This document shows, in pieces, positions 42,925 to 54,597 of a stretch of DNA of 64,000 bases; the stretch's first letter is position 1, and every line of letters starts with the position of its first letter. Source of the stretch: Euclidia mi (lineage: Eukaryota > Arthropoda > Insecta > Lepidoptera > Erebidae); the NCBI GenBank assembly GCA_944739405.2, contig OX123200.2, positions 4,294,761 to 4,358,760 on the forward strand, read 5' to 3'. A program made the translations under genes and the position numbers. The notes beneath the pieces were generated by a model that had not been told where the DNA came from, searched no databases, and was given only the letters and a program-made list of their open reading frames with translations.

Positions 42925-44523
42925 ATGGAGATGGAAAATTTGTATGTTAGCCAACAGGAAATTACAGAAGCGATTAGGAAATTTGCGACTAATTTGCAAA
43001 AAGCAGGGTTAGAAAGGAGAACACCTGATTATTTCAGGAGGCGGCTAAATATACTACAGAATTACTGGTTAGAATATGAGAATAATCATACAACTATCTG
43101 TGGGCTAGGAATTAAGGAACATAAATATTTTACGAGTAACGAGTATGAGCAGACAAAGGTGCTGTATTCATCGACAAAAGAGCTGATCGATCAGCAACAG
43201 CAGGAATAATCACTGGCGCAAACTCCATCTTCAGTCCGTACAGCAGTGGGAGAGAAGTCTGAGCAGCAGAAGGAGTCGCCAAGAAAAGCAGAAGACCGCA
43301 TGATAGAGCTGGAAGCTGGTCCGTCTCGTGGAATGACTTCCACGGGTTCCATGAGCAGAATAGATGAGTTGTTGCGCAAGCAAGCGGTCAACTTCAAAGC
43401 ATTCATGAGAACCGCCAACAATATCCAGCTAGAACATATCAACGAGAAATGGGAATTCGAAGATGTCCTTAAGGAGTTGCAGTCTCGCTGGAATACGATA
43501 GATAGCCTGCACGGGGAGATCTATATGGAAACTGACGGGGAGGACGAAGAGTACGAGTACATCTTCACAAAACACGAGACAACCTTCAACAGTCTCAAAA
43601 AAACAGTGAATCAGAAGCTTTGGTCAGTATCTCATAGGGAAAAATCTGTACCTAAAATAGATATTCCTATATTTAACGGTAATTATCAGCTGTGGACATC
43701 GTTTAAAGACCTCTTCAATGAGGCTATCCACAACAATCCATCATTATCTTTAGCGCAGAAGATGCAGTTTCTAAAGGGTAAATTACGCGGTGAACCCGAG
43801 AGACTCATACAGCATCTTCATATAGGCGCAGATAATTATAAAGCTTGCTGGGAAATTCTTACAAATCGCTATGATAATAAGAAATTAATATTTACAGCTC
43901 ATATGAACACGTTATTAGGGCTTCCTAGCATAAATCAGCAATCATTAGCACAGATTAAAAAGATGCATGACGTCACCCTAGAGACGCTTCATGCCATCGA
44001 AAACTTAGGAGTGGATGTGTCCACTTGGGACCCTTTTTTGGTCCATATACTATCGCAAAAACTCGATAGCGATATCTATAGCGATTATTTAGAATCGTTA
44101 AAATCTCTACGTGAATTACCTATTCTCAAAGACTTTTTATCTTTCCTCGAGAGTAAATTCACTAGCCTCGAGTCCGCGCGGAGAAAGCAAGATCAAGTTA
44201 ACACAAAATCTTTGCACGGCAATCAATCTAAATCGCAAGATTCAGTAAAGAAACAAAATAATAATCATTCGTATTATAAAAATATGAATAAATCATTTCC
44301 TGTGACCTCGATTAAGTGCCCTTTGTGCAATGACGATCATAGCCTTTATCATTGTAAAGATTTCAACTCTTTGTCTACTGACTTAAAGTTGAAAAAAGCA
44401 AAATAATTAAAAACATGCATTAACTGCCTATTTAGTCATAATGGCAAGCCATGCATTTCTACAAAACGATGTCGCAAATGCAGTGGAAAACATAATTCAC
44501 TGTTACATGATGCCTGCATTAAA
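42925..44523 (+). pseudogene. gag: BEL-2 Gag
   Basis: The first ATG is 42925. An N-terminal helical part (EITEAIRKFATNLQ) is followed by TAA 43207. The frame then continues through DELLRKQAVNFKAFMRT and the BEL capsid region: IDIPIFNGNYQLWTSFKDLF, then LAQKMQFLKGKLRGEPERLI, then NRYDNKKLIFTAHMNTLLGL. Zinc knuckle CPLCNDDHSLYHC is near 44317. TAA 44404 separates it from further cysteine clusters (CINCLFSHNGKPC, CRKCSGKHNSLLH). All parts share frame 1. Confidence 0.85.
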
Positions 44524-45363
44524 TTGAAATCAACACCTTGTAGTCACGAACCAATTGCGAAATCAACCGAGCACGTTGGAAATAACCTTCATGTCACACC
44601 TGCAAACTCAGCAGAAATATTATTAGCAACGGCTTTGGTCAAAGTCGTATCGGCAGATGGATCATATCATATATTAAGAGCACTTATCGATCAAGGGTCT
44701 CAGGTCTCTTTAATATCAGAACACGCCGCGCAAAGATTAGGTGTAAAACGAACGTTCTGTAGAGGTGTAGTTTACGGAATAGGTGAAAACGCTAGCAGTG
44801 CTAAAGGTATGATTAACATAACGTGCATGTCGACGTACAACGACTTCACGTTCAGTACAGATGTACTTATCATGAGCAATTTAATGAAACGTTTACCTAA
44901 CATTACTTTTGCAAAACCGTCGTGGCCGTTTATTCAAAACATTAATTTAGCAGAGCCAGAATTTTACGTAAGCCGACCAGTAGACTTACTTTTGGGTTCA
45001 GACATTTACGCATTGATCAAAATGGGTGGTATCAGCAGAGGTGATGAGCCATCCCAGCCATTAGCAGAACAGACACAACTCGGCTGGATTTTATTTGGTA
45101 GAATGCAGTCATATCATTGTAACGTTGTGTTAAATAACATTAGTGATATACAGCAGTTTTGGGAGGTGGAGGATATTGAGCATGAATCCGCTTTATCCTC
45201 CGAAGATCAGACATGCATCGATTTTTATCTAGCTACTACAAAGCGCCGTGAGGACGGTCGCTACGTGGTTAAATTACCTATCAAACAGGGTGTTGAGGAC
45301 AAATTAGGATTGTCAAAAGGGATAGCAATAGCACAGTTTCGTAACTTAGAAAGGAAGTTCTAA
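44524..45363 (+). pseudogene. BEL-2 aspartic protease and RT linker
   Basis: A retropepsin of the BEL type carries LIDQGSQVSLIS near 44686, where the usual DTG is DQG, a variant seen in BEL elements. LLLGSDIYALI follows near 44990 and FWEVEDIEHE near 45158 opens the RT linker. The frame stops at TAA 45361, but the same frame resumes at once with RT linker sequence. Confidence 0.85.
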
Positions 45364-46415
45364 AAACAAGCAGCTTTAGCAGAGCAGTATAAAGCATTTA
45401 TTAGCGAATATCAGACGTTACAGCATATGATACCATCAACGATGGGTCATAATAGGGATCAAAAATCAACAACATCGTGTTTCCTTCCTCACCATGCCGT
45501 GCAGCGTGCTGAATCAGACACTACAAAGCTCAGAGTAGTGTTCAACGCGTCGGCTAAAACATCGAGTGGTTATAGCTTAAATGACATCATGTATAGAGGC
45601 CCTAACTTACAAAAGGACTTGCAGTCTTTGATATTAAAATGGCAGTTATATCAATATGCTTTCACAGCAGACATCGCAAAGATGTACAGGCAAATTATGG
45701 TGAGCGAGGATGACCAGCATTATCAGCAGATCGTATGGAGAGAAACACGAGATCAGCCTATAAAACCTTATCAGCTGACCACTCTAAGTTACGGCCTTAA
45801 GCCCGCCCCCTTCCTAGCCATTATGACATTGAAAAAGTGGCAGCTGATGAAAGCAGAACCTATCCGGAAGCAGCTAAAGTGATAGAAGAAGCTATGTATA
45901 TGGATGATCTCGTCCACTCATTTCAGGACCTTGAGAGCGGTCAACAGTTAATAGCAGATATCAATCATGTCCTAAAGTTAGGCGGTTTTACACTTAGGAA
46001 GTGGATCGCTAACGAGCCAACGTTATTAGACAATATAGATAAAAACACGAGCCAGTAAAAACTAACGTTTATTTTTAAAACAGACAGTACGTCGAAAACT
46101 TTAGGTTTGCGGTGGGATTCTCAAAGCGACTAATTTATCTTTCAGTTTAAGATCGCTGATCATCCGGTAGTTCATACAAAAAGGACTATCTTATCAGAGA
46201 TATCGAAATTATTCGATCCTCTCGGATGGTTAGCTCCTTTATCAACTAAGCTAAAGCTACTTTTTCAAAAGGTATGGTCTGAAAAGTTAGAGTGGGATGT
46301 CCGTATACCGGATGAAATTAACAACGAGTGGTTAAAAATTTAATCAAACATCTCTAGCTTAGCGCAATGTGCAATTCCTAGATGGATTAGATATCAGCAG
46401 GGTGACGTTATTGAG
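45364..46415 (+). pseudogene. pol: BEL-2 reverse transcriptase, broken
   Basis: RT motifs are FLPHHAVQR, KLRVVFNASAKTSSG, FTADIAKMYRQI and YMDDLV, with aspartates at 45903-45908. The frame changes from 1 to 3 near 45835, next to an A run. In-frame TAA codons follow at 46056, 46131 and 46341. ISKLFDPLGWLAPL near 46203 is the conserved region before RNase H. Enzyme activity is lost. Confidence 0.88.
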
Positions 46416-48503
46416 TTGCACGGGTTCTGCGATGCATCCCTAAAAGCGTATGCTGGGGTCATCTATGCCCGCATCGTGAGAAATGGGCAAATTACTGTGA
46501 TCCTAGTAGGATCCAAAACTAGGCTAGTCCCGTGTAACAAGACAATATCATTGCCAAGGTTAGAGCTATGCGGTGCCCATTTATTATCAAAATGGATGGA
46601 CAAAGTAGTGCACTGCTTAGGTAAACACAGAGTACAGGTGTACGGTTGGACCGACTCCATGGTCGTCTTGGGTTGGCTGCAAGGCGACCCGGGTCGATGG
46701 AAGACGTTCGTGGCAAATCGTGTCAAAAGGATAACAGAAATCATTGAACATAGTCGCTGGCGATACGTGAAATCCGCTGAGAATCCCGCAGACGCCGCAA
46801 GTAGAGGACTTTTAGCAAACCAATTAGCAAATTCAGCACTTTGGTGGCACGGAGCCGAGTGGCTACAATCATTGGAACTGACACAGGCAGATCCAGCCAC
46901 TTATACCACTAACGAGGAGTGCTTAAAGAAACACGTACATGTTACGCAAAAGGGCAAAGTAGGGGAAAATATTATTTCATCCCTATTACAGCAATATAGT
47001 TCATTTAATAAGATTGTAAAAGTATTAGCTAGAACATTAAGAGCGATCGAATCGTTTAAAAACAAAGGCGTATGTAAACAGAAACAGCTGTATCTCACGT
47101 TACGAGAGCTTAAGTTCGCAAAATTACTTATAATAAAACATGTACAGCAACAGGAATTCGAAGAGGACATTGTTTATTATCAGCAAAATAACAGCTGGAG
47201 TAAGAAAGGCCGGTTATTGAACTTGAATCCTTTCTTTGATTCGGACGGAGTTTTAAGAGTCGGAGTTTTAACTAACAGCATGAAGTACCCTATTGTCATA
47301 CCTTACAAGAGTACTCTAACTAATTTATTAATTGAACAAGCACATCAGCTAACCTATCATGGTGGTCCTCGCCTTACGTTAGCAAATTTGAGACAACGGT
47401 ATTGGATCATATCAGGGAATCGAGCAGTTAAGCAAGTAGTAGGAAGGTGCGTCAAATGCCGGAAACACGATCCTAAACCGCAGTCTCAGTTGATGGGGAA
47501 CTTACCATCAGAGAGAATAAACCCAGCATCCCCATTCTATCATACAGGCGTAGACTACACTGGCTATGTGGAGGTCAAGGCCAGCAAAGGAAGGGGAATA
47601 AAAACTACTAAGGGCTACGTCGCTCTATTTATTTGTATGGTGACGAAAGCCATACATCTCGAGCTTGTCTCAGATCTAAGCAGCACAGCATTTTTAGCAG
47701 CTCTTCGCAGAATGGCTGCGAGGCGAGGTGCGCCTCGCCATGTATATAGCGACAATGGGACGAACTTTGTCGGAGCAAATCGCGTCTTGCAAGCAGAATT
47801 TAATGACCTCAAGAGTAGGCTCGATGAAAGCTTCTTTAGAGAAATAGCAGATCTAAATATTGAGTGGCATTTTAATGCACCATCTTGGCCAAGCGCAGGT
47901 GGATTATGGGAGAGAGCGGTACGAAGCGTGAAACATCATTTAAAAAGAGTAGTCGGAGATCAAAAGTTAACGTTTGAGGAGTTTAGCACTATGTTAGCTC
48001 AAATTGAAAGCTGTTTAAACTCTCGACCCTTGTGCCCTTTAACAGAAGATGTAGAAGATTTAGATTAATTAACTCCCGCGCACTTTTTAACTGGAAGAGT
48101 AGGATCAAACATCATAGAAACGGAGCAAGACGCGAGAAGCAGATGGTACTTAGCAGACAAACTAGCACGCGATATCTGGAAGAGATTCAAGTCAGAATAT
48201 CTTACCCAACTGTCGGTTCGCAGCAAATGGCGCAAACTGCAAGACAATCTGAAGGTAGGAGACTTGGTGACTATTCAGGATGACAATTTACCTCCCGGGA
48301 AATGGATGATGGGACGAGTAATAGATCTACATCCTGGATCAGATGGTTTAGTCCGGGTAGTGTCACTGAAGACAAAAAACGGTATTTTGAAGAGACCGAT
48401 TGTCAAATTATCGGTGCTACCTGTATCAGCATTTTCCAACGAAAAGACAGCAGAAGAAAGTGCGCCTGAGCAACCTACAAAGAGGAGAACAACCACGACT
48501 AAT
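46416..48503 (+). pseudogene. pol: BEL-2 RNase H and integrase
   Basis: RNase H has HGFCDASLKAYAGVIYARI near 46418, GWTDSMVVLGWL near 46645 and NPADAASRG near 46780. The integrase zinc site is H...H...CVKCRKH (about 47340-47465). The catalytic residues fall in GVDYTG (about 47550), YSDNGTNF (about 47748) and LWERAV (about 47905), so the triad is complete. TAA at 48066 interrupts the frame just before the LTPAHFL block, and the same frame then carries the C-terminal DNA-binding tail. Confidence 0.9.
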
Positions 48504-50289
48504 AGATTCTTATCACTAGCGTTATCTTTTATTTTATTTATGTCTTTAATTGGTAACTCATTTGCTTCTTATAACATAACAAAATTAAACGTTTCTCAAG
48601 GTTTATATTTCGATAAAATCGGTAATATGAAATTAACGCGTGATCAATGGAAACTTGTGGTCTATTATAACATGAATCCATATTGGGAAGGCATGACAGC
48701 ATTACAAAAATATCAATCTTATCTAGAAACCATGTGTACGTCTATAAGTACGACGTCACATTGTGACGTTGTGTTATCACAACTACGTCACAGTTTCTCA
48801 GAAGTAGAGTTCGCCAACCGCATTCTACTTGGTCATCAAAACAGCACTAGTATTCGTAAACGACGCGGTATTGTTAATGGAATAGGATACCTTGCGAATA
48901 CATTGTTCGGAGTACTAGACAATCGCTTTGCCGAACAATATCAAAAATATATTTCACTTATTAGGAGTAATCAGCAGCATTTAGTTAATTTGTGGAAAAA
49001 TCAAACATCAGTAATTGAAGGAGAATATAATGTTCCTCAAAGAATTGAATATACAAAATGTTCAAGAAAAGTTAGTGGATATGCTCACTGATATTCATCA
49101 TCATAAATTTAATACGCACATTCTTTCAGCTCAGCAATTACAACATGAATTAAACATTATAGCAGGGCAGTTGACGAACGACTTGTCACTTCCTATCGAA
49201 CATATTCATAACGAAATGGCTAAAATCTATCAGTTGCTGAAAGTCAAGGCGCGATTAACTAGCAATTATTTTATTTTTGAGATTAGGATACCTCTGATTA
49301 CGAGAGATAACTATGAGCTTTATAAAATATTACCCGTTCCATTTAAGCGAGCGGACAATATTTTAGTAATTACTCCAATAGCAGAGTATGTAGCTATTAA
49401 CTTACAGAAAGTTATTTATTTACCATTAAAAGATAACGAAATACAGCAGTGTGTTGATGTGGGGTCTTTAAACTATGTCTGCGATATGCATACAACTATC
49501 TATCATTTAAATATTGACCATGGTTTGTGCATTCATGATGCTGCCACTAAGAGATGTCAAGCAACCATTGCTACTTGTAGTACCCAGTTGATACAGTTGA
49601 GTAAAATAAATCAATATTTGAGTTGAGTTGTGAACAATGTGCGCTACGCTTTATGTGTGGAGATCATGTTACCGTCGGACAGGTGAATGATACTCGTATA
49701 ATTAACCTTGCGCCAGACTGTATTGTGAAAGAACAGCATTTTACTGCTTATGCTCATAACTCGTAACTATCTACGACGATACAAATTGGATCAGCTGATG
49801 TTTATAGTCCACAGATTGCACCGATTAATCATATTCTTAACATTTCCTCGAGCATGTATGGAAACGAAACCGCTGACTTGAACATCCACTTGCAAATAGA
49901 TACAAGAACTGGGTGAGAAGATCAAGCATTTGAAAAATGCTACGCTCATAGAAGATGAATCTGATTTCTATCACCACATACACCACTACGCCATCAGCTA
50001 TGGCTTAGTGTTAGCAGCAGCAGCAGCAGCCGCCTGGTTGTTGTGGAGACGCAGACGCCAAGAGATCCCGCGGGAGGTCGCTCGACGAGAGCTGCCCGCG
50101 CCCGCTACGCCCACCAGCAGTATCAGTGCAGTGAGTGCGCGTAAGCATAAGCAAAGAAGGGCACCTCGCCCACCGCAAGTGCAGTGTTTAAGTGCAAGTG
50201 CGTTAAAAGGCATCAACATTGAAATGACTGACTCAGCCACTTCACCTATACCTCGTAGGGTGTTTAGCATCTCAGATGCAAGTGTTTAA
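48504..50289 (+). pseudogene. env: Envelope-like glycoprotein gene of BEL-2, degraded
   Basis: The region is in frame with integrase and resembles the F-type envelope found in some insect retroelements, which mediates membrane fusion. A hydrophobic signal-like segment lies at 48504-48569. A basic RKRR cleavage-type site is at 48855-48866, followed by a glycine-rich hydrophobic stretch placed like a fusion peptide. N-glycosylation-type sites are scattered. The frame shifts from 3 to 1 around 49040. Stops occur from 49624 onward through about 49929. A C-terminal piece at 49930-50289 has a transmembrane stretch (about 49990-50045, alanine-rich) and a basic tail. It is a broken copy. Confidence 0.75.
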
Positions 50290-50983
50290 AAATTAAAAAT
50301 CGTCTTACAAACGTTATATTTTTATTGTAAAACAATAGCAACTTATATTTTATCTTATTTTGTATTACTTTCCGGTCGGGAGCATGTACGGTGCAAGGCA
50401 CGTACAAGGAGCAGCGTCAGCATATTACTCTATTGCGCGTTATACACGCCGTATTAATCAGTTCGCGATTTGCACGAATCGAGTAAAGACACGGGCTCCA
50501 CCAAACGTGCTCCGCGGTCACTGTGTTACTTTGAATATATCAACTTTTTACCGAACAACTAATTCTTTCATTTGTTAACCTCATCGTACGATTAACAACA
50601 TCTATTTCGTGATTCAAGATGGTGGATGGGAAATGAATTATATGTAAAAATCAATCTTCATTTGTTTGTTTATCTTTATAAATATTGAAATTTTAGATTA
50701 AGCGCTGCTGGTTTTAGTAACTTTCTTCAGAATTGCCTGGAAAAGTAGTTTGAAAAAAAAAGGAATAAGAAAAAAGATCTTTAAAAAGCAATACGGAGTT
50801 CGCCGGGGCAGCTAGTTTATTTATAATCTCTATATATTTGTTACCAAATTATAGAACAACGAATTCCAGTAACGAAATTCATTAAAGTATGCACTGAAGA
50901 AATATAAAAAAATAAAATCGCGCTCTCTTATACACCTAGGTATACAAGAGTGCGCGGCGGGTTCTACAAGCGTGCGCGCATCG
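50290..50983 (+). other. BEL-2 3' flank, possible LTR
   Basis: CGGTCGGGAGCATGTACGG near 50370 could be a polypurine tract next to an LTR start. No matching 5' LTR was found. An imperfect palindrome lies at about 50919-50955. No gene is seen. Confidence 0.35.
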
Positions 50984-51334
50984 TCAATAGGTGTATCCTG
51001 TACGTGTATCGATAAATGGCGCGTTTACTTCAACTGATCCACTCGGTGGTGGTCCTGGCTCTGGGTCTGGCTCTGAAATCACAGATGCAGATGACACTAG
51101 ATTTCTGTCTGTAACTGAACTTGCTAAAAAATCAGCTTCGGTAAAAAGATCGGAATCGTAAGGCTTACCTAATGCCAGTAACTTTGAAAAGCTTTTGCAG
51201 CTTTTAAGTATGCTGGTGTAATTTGGAACACAGTGACTGCTCTGCCAGGATGGATACGCAAACATATGACTCATTATCTGTGGTAAAACGCCGCAGCCAC
51301 ACATATTTTCACGTGGGTCGATATAATTATCCAT
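50984..51334 (-). pseudogene. Weak LINE C-terminal zinc-motif candidate
   Basis: The reverse frame of 116 residues opens with MDNYIDPRENMCGCG followed by an H spaced like the CxCG...H...C motif that ends some LINE ORF2 proteins. However, the final cysteine is missing and the rest (ending in a proline-rich stretch) is unfamiliar. It may be chance. Confidence 0.25.
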
Positions 51335-51477
51335 TGAATTACATACCTAATATGTATAGAAAGGCATTTCTACAATAATTATCTTTCTTTGTTCTTCAGC
51401 CGATATCATAAGTATTTAGTCTTAATAGTTCCCTGCTATGCAGACGGGTATACATGCTCAGATTATTATACGATGTA

Positions 51478-51720
51478 CATACATACATACATACATAGAC
51501 TCACGCCTGTTTCCCCGAAGGGGTAGGCAGAGGCATATTAAACGCCCACTTTTCGCCAGTGTTTTGATCCCACGTAATAGGTGGCGAGCCTATTGCCGCT
51601 TATTGGGACATTTTGTTTGCCAGAGCCTCGTCGGTTGATCGGCAGTTGCACCACTTGCAGGTGAGGTTGGCTTGGGACCCTAAGTTCTTGGTAGGAACCC
51701 TATGCACCCATTTTTATACG
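51478..51720 (-). mobile_element. SINE with LINE-derived tail, copy 1
   Basis: Reverse-strand copy of the unit at 55356-55590 and 62665-62885. It runs from GGTGCATAGGGTTCC (right end) through GTCCCAAGCCAACCTCACC, GAGGCTCTGGCAAAC and GGCAATAGGCTCGCCACC to CTCTGCCTACCCCTTCGGGG, and ends GGCGTGAGTCTATGTATG. The head is not tRNA-like, unlike the subfamily at 39878. Confidence 0.85.
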
Positions 51721-51949
51721 ATGTCATAGAATTAAACTAGTACCACATAAAATAATAAGCTTTTAGTGCTATTATATTTAGTACTTACGATTATACTGAC
51801 GATATCCGCAGTAACGATCGCACATTTTTTTAATTTTTCATGGTAGTAGATAGAGCCTTGCTGATTTCAGCATGAATGGGCTGGCTCGACCGGGATAGTA
51901 CTATCCTCTCACAGAAAATCGACGTCAAGTAACAGTACCTAAACTGTTG

Positions 51950-52143
51950 CGGTTCGTTCGGTGAGTGATAGTGCGGAAGGCCCTAATCCCCTATTCCTTC
52001 CCCCTCATCCTATCCCTTTTCCCAACCCCAAGGGGCGGCAACGCACTAGTGACTTCTATGGTGTTGCTTGTGTCCATGGGCGGCGGTAATTGCTTAACAT
52101 CAGGCGATCCGTCTGCTCGTTTGCCGCCTAATACAAAAGAAAA
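51950..52143 (+). mobile_element. Lepidopteran SINE/LINE 3' repeat (GGTGTTGC...TCCATGGGCGG type)
   Basis: TTCGGTGAGTGATAG, GGTGTTGCTTGTGTCCATGG, GCGGCGGTAATTGC, ATCAGGCGATCCGTCTGCTC and GTTTGCCGCC followed by an A-rich end form a block common in moths. A second copy lies at 57215-57412. Confidence 0.7.
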
Positions 52144-52270
52144 TCGTGGGAATTACGGGAAATCCCTTCGTAGTGCACCACCACTAAGGTCCCCAAAGAA
52201 TTTATATGCCAAATTTCAACTTGTCTGTCAGTCAATCAGTAACGCAAGAACTTTATATGTACAAATGTTA
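52144..52270 (+). repeat. Interspersed repeat shared with 27280-27516
   Basis: GGGAAATCCCTTCGTAGTGC, ATGCCAAATTTCAAC and GTCAGTCAATCAGTAACGCAAG correspond to the 27360-27516 copy. It directly follows the previous repeat. Confidence 0.65.
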
Positions 52271-52429
52271 TATAATATGTGGTTCGGCGTTACACCGAAA
52301 CCGAATGTTCCTAGGCGATTTGGAAAAATTATTAATATTGTGGACTGTAAGGATGTGGGTTCTTATCGCCTAGGAAAGGAGAAGTGACTGAATTGGGTTC
52401 ATGGGAAGAATAGGAGACGGGGGGGAGCA

Positions 52430-52802
52430 CGCCATACCTTGTACGTCAGTCCTCTTTCCTTGCAAATGGCGGCCGCCTGGTGTCTCTTCGGGAATCCTGA
52501 AGATTCACTAATGACTCCGTCTGGATCCAACCCAGAATTATACAGTTTCACTACACTTTACTCGCGGGTGGTTTGTTGCGTTTATGGTATAAAGCCGTAA
52601 AAATATGGCGGTACATGTGTTCGGCGCGACACGGATTATTCTAGACTGTTTCGTAGCGTCGTTGAATTCTTGCGACCAATCAGCGAGGCGTGCCTTTGAG
52701 AGGGAAGGAATAAAAGGCTCGCTCGCATTGGACGAGCAAGCGTGAAACGATTGACGTTGATGTAATTAATTCTCGATAGAAAGGTAGATGGCGCTACCAT
52801 AT
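52430..52802 (-). repeat. Possible 3' LTR of BEL-3
   Basis: On the reverse strand the G6 tract is followed by ATATGGTAGCGCC, and further on by TTTATACC, a weak TATA. Position after integrase and a purine tract suggests an LTR. No partner LTR exists in the window and the far border is a guess. Confidence 0.4.
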
Positions 52803-53014
52803 CCCCCCGGCCCTAAAGGCTTGCCTTTAAAATAAATAAAATTGAACTTAGCTATGTTGGGTGTACTACCGCATAACCCATCAATAGGCTAAGACATCGA
52901 TATGATAATAAAATTAATCAAAATTCACTTTAGCGAAAACTACAAACGCAATAATAGCGAAAAGTACAAACTAAATACTTAAACTAAGAGGTAGATCCAA
53001 CTTCAGGCTAGATC

Positions 53015-54376
53015 TCACTGAGTTGGAAGCGGACAGAGACGTAAAACAGGGCGCACGTAGCTCCCCTTCGCGGTTTTCACGGTAACAACAGGTGTTGTAC
53101 CGTCCTTGGAAGTATGCAGTTTCTCTACGATGGCTAACGGCCATGAAAGCGGCGGAGCATTATCATGTATTATGACGACCAACGTACCCTCCTGTATAGG
53201 GGATGCAGGACTATACCACTTAGATCTAGCCTGAAGCTGGTGTAGATATTCCGCACGCCAGCGCCGCCAGAACGACTGCACGAGTTTATCCAGCAGAGTA
53301 TGTCTCTGGAGCAAACTTGAAGAGTCTGCTTCAGGAGCCGGAAATGACGATAATGGCACTGTGTTCAGAAAATGTGCAGGGCTTAACGCGGATGGTTCTG
53401 CAGGGTCACTACTCAATGCCGTGAGCGGGCGCGAGTTGATCAGCGCCTCGACTTGTGCAAGGACAGTTAAAAGCTCTTTGTAAGAGAGGATCTGTTGACC
53501 TATAACTTTAAAAAGATGCGTTTTAATTACTTTGACCATGCTTTCCCGACATCCACCGAAATGTGGTGATGCTGGCGGAATAAACTTCCAGTCAATATGA
53601 TTTATGGGAAGTTCTTCCTGAAGACGAGTACGATATTCTTCCCTGAGAAACTTATAGAGGTCGCGTAAATAAGAGCTTGCGCCCACGAAACAAGTGCCGT
53701 TATCCGTATACAAACACTGTATAGAGACGCGCCGTGAGAGAAATCGTTTAAGGGCTGCAAGGAATGACACAGTGCTTAAATCTGTCGCAACTTCAATATT
53801 CGTAGCGCGCGTCGTTAAGCATGTAAAAATACATAGCCAAGCTTTACGGCTTTTAACACCTCGACCACGCACTGGCGTATACTGCAGCGGTCCTGCGTAA
53901 TCACAACCGGTATGTGTAAACACTTTATCAACTTGATTGACGTGTTGGCTAGGAAGATCTGCCATGGGAGGGAAAATCGGACGCGGACAAAATTTGAAAC
54001 AGACGTTACATTTATGTATTCTGTGACGAATTATTCGACGAGCGGCTAAAATCCAATACTTATGCCTAAGTAAGGACATAAGCAACTCTGGACCAGCATG
54101 GAGGTGCTTCTTGTGATAAAAATCAACAAAAAGGTCGACAACATGATCATGACGCGGCAGAATGCAAGGATGTTTGTAGTTATAAGGTTCATCCGAATTT
54201 GAAAGACGACCCCCAACGCGTATGACGCCGTGCTCATCGAGAAACGGCTTGAATCTAAGGATAGCGGGAGAACAAGGTACATTGTTTTTCAAATTTTGAA
54301 TGTCGTTACTAAAATGAACAGCCTGTACAGCTCGTAGTAACTTACATTCTGCGAATTTGATATCAGTTCTTGAAAC
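53015..54376 (-). pseudogene. BEL-3 integrase
   Basis: The frame is open from the insertion border at 54376 to the stop at 53015. The zinc site is H...H (HKKHLHAG) with CNVCFK. The catalytic residues lie in TGCDYAGP, YTDNGTCFVG and FGGCRESMVK, so the DDE triad is complete. The tail contains LSPAHFLNT and a DNA-binding C-terminal domain ending in VKTAKGSYVRPVLRLCP. The code is intact but separated from its own RNase H by the insertion. Confidence 0.9.
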
Positions 54377-54597
54377 TGTAGGGGTATTGAAGATGTTTGA
54401 GGTGTGTGTGAAGAGATAAAGGAAAGATGCAAAATGAAGAAATATATACTTTACTGTGGTACCACATTTAAATATACTTATAAATAAACTACCTAACTAC
54501 GACCTAACTGTATGCGTGAAGGGAGACGACTGCCGCGCCGCGCTAATGCAATATTACGCCTCGCATATAATTTGTAGCGTCAGCAGCCGCTACAATA
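54377..54597. mobile_element. Short LTR-like or MITE-like insertion in BEL-3
   Basis: The 221-bp insert starts TGTAGGGG and ends CGCTACAATA, with TGTAG and CTACA inverted at the ends. AAAC flanks it at 54373-54376 and 54598-54601. Removing the insert and one AAAC takes out 225 bases, a multiple of three, and joins the BEL-3 frame without a stop. An AATAAA-type signal lies near 54480 on the forward strand. It may be a solo LTR (4-bp duplication is Gypsy-like) or a MITE. Confidence 0.65.

Larger units (their letters stand above)
42780..50600 (+). mobile_element. BEL/Pao retroelement BEL-2 with envelope-like gene, decayed
   Basis: Gag, protease, RT, RNase H, integrase and an envelope-like region follow in order. 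Gag to RT is in frame 1, and late RT to the first part of the envelope is in frame 3. The original element was therefore probably one long frame, as in roo-like BEL elements. Seven in-frame TAA codons up to the integrase tail, plus at least two frameshifts, inactivate it. The code is AT-rich, unlike BEL-1. The LTRs are unresolved and the 3' limit is approximate. Confidence 0.85.
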
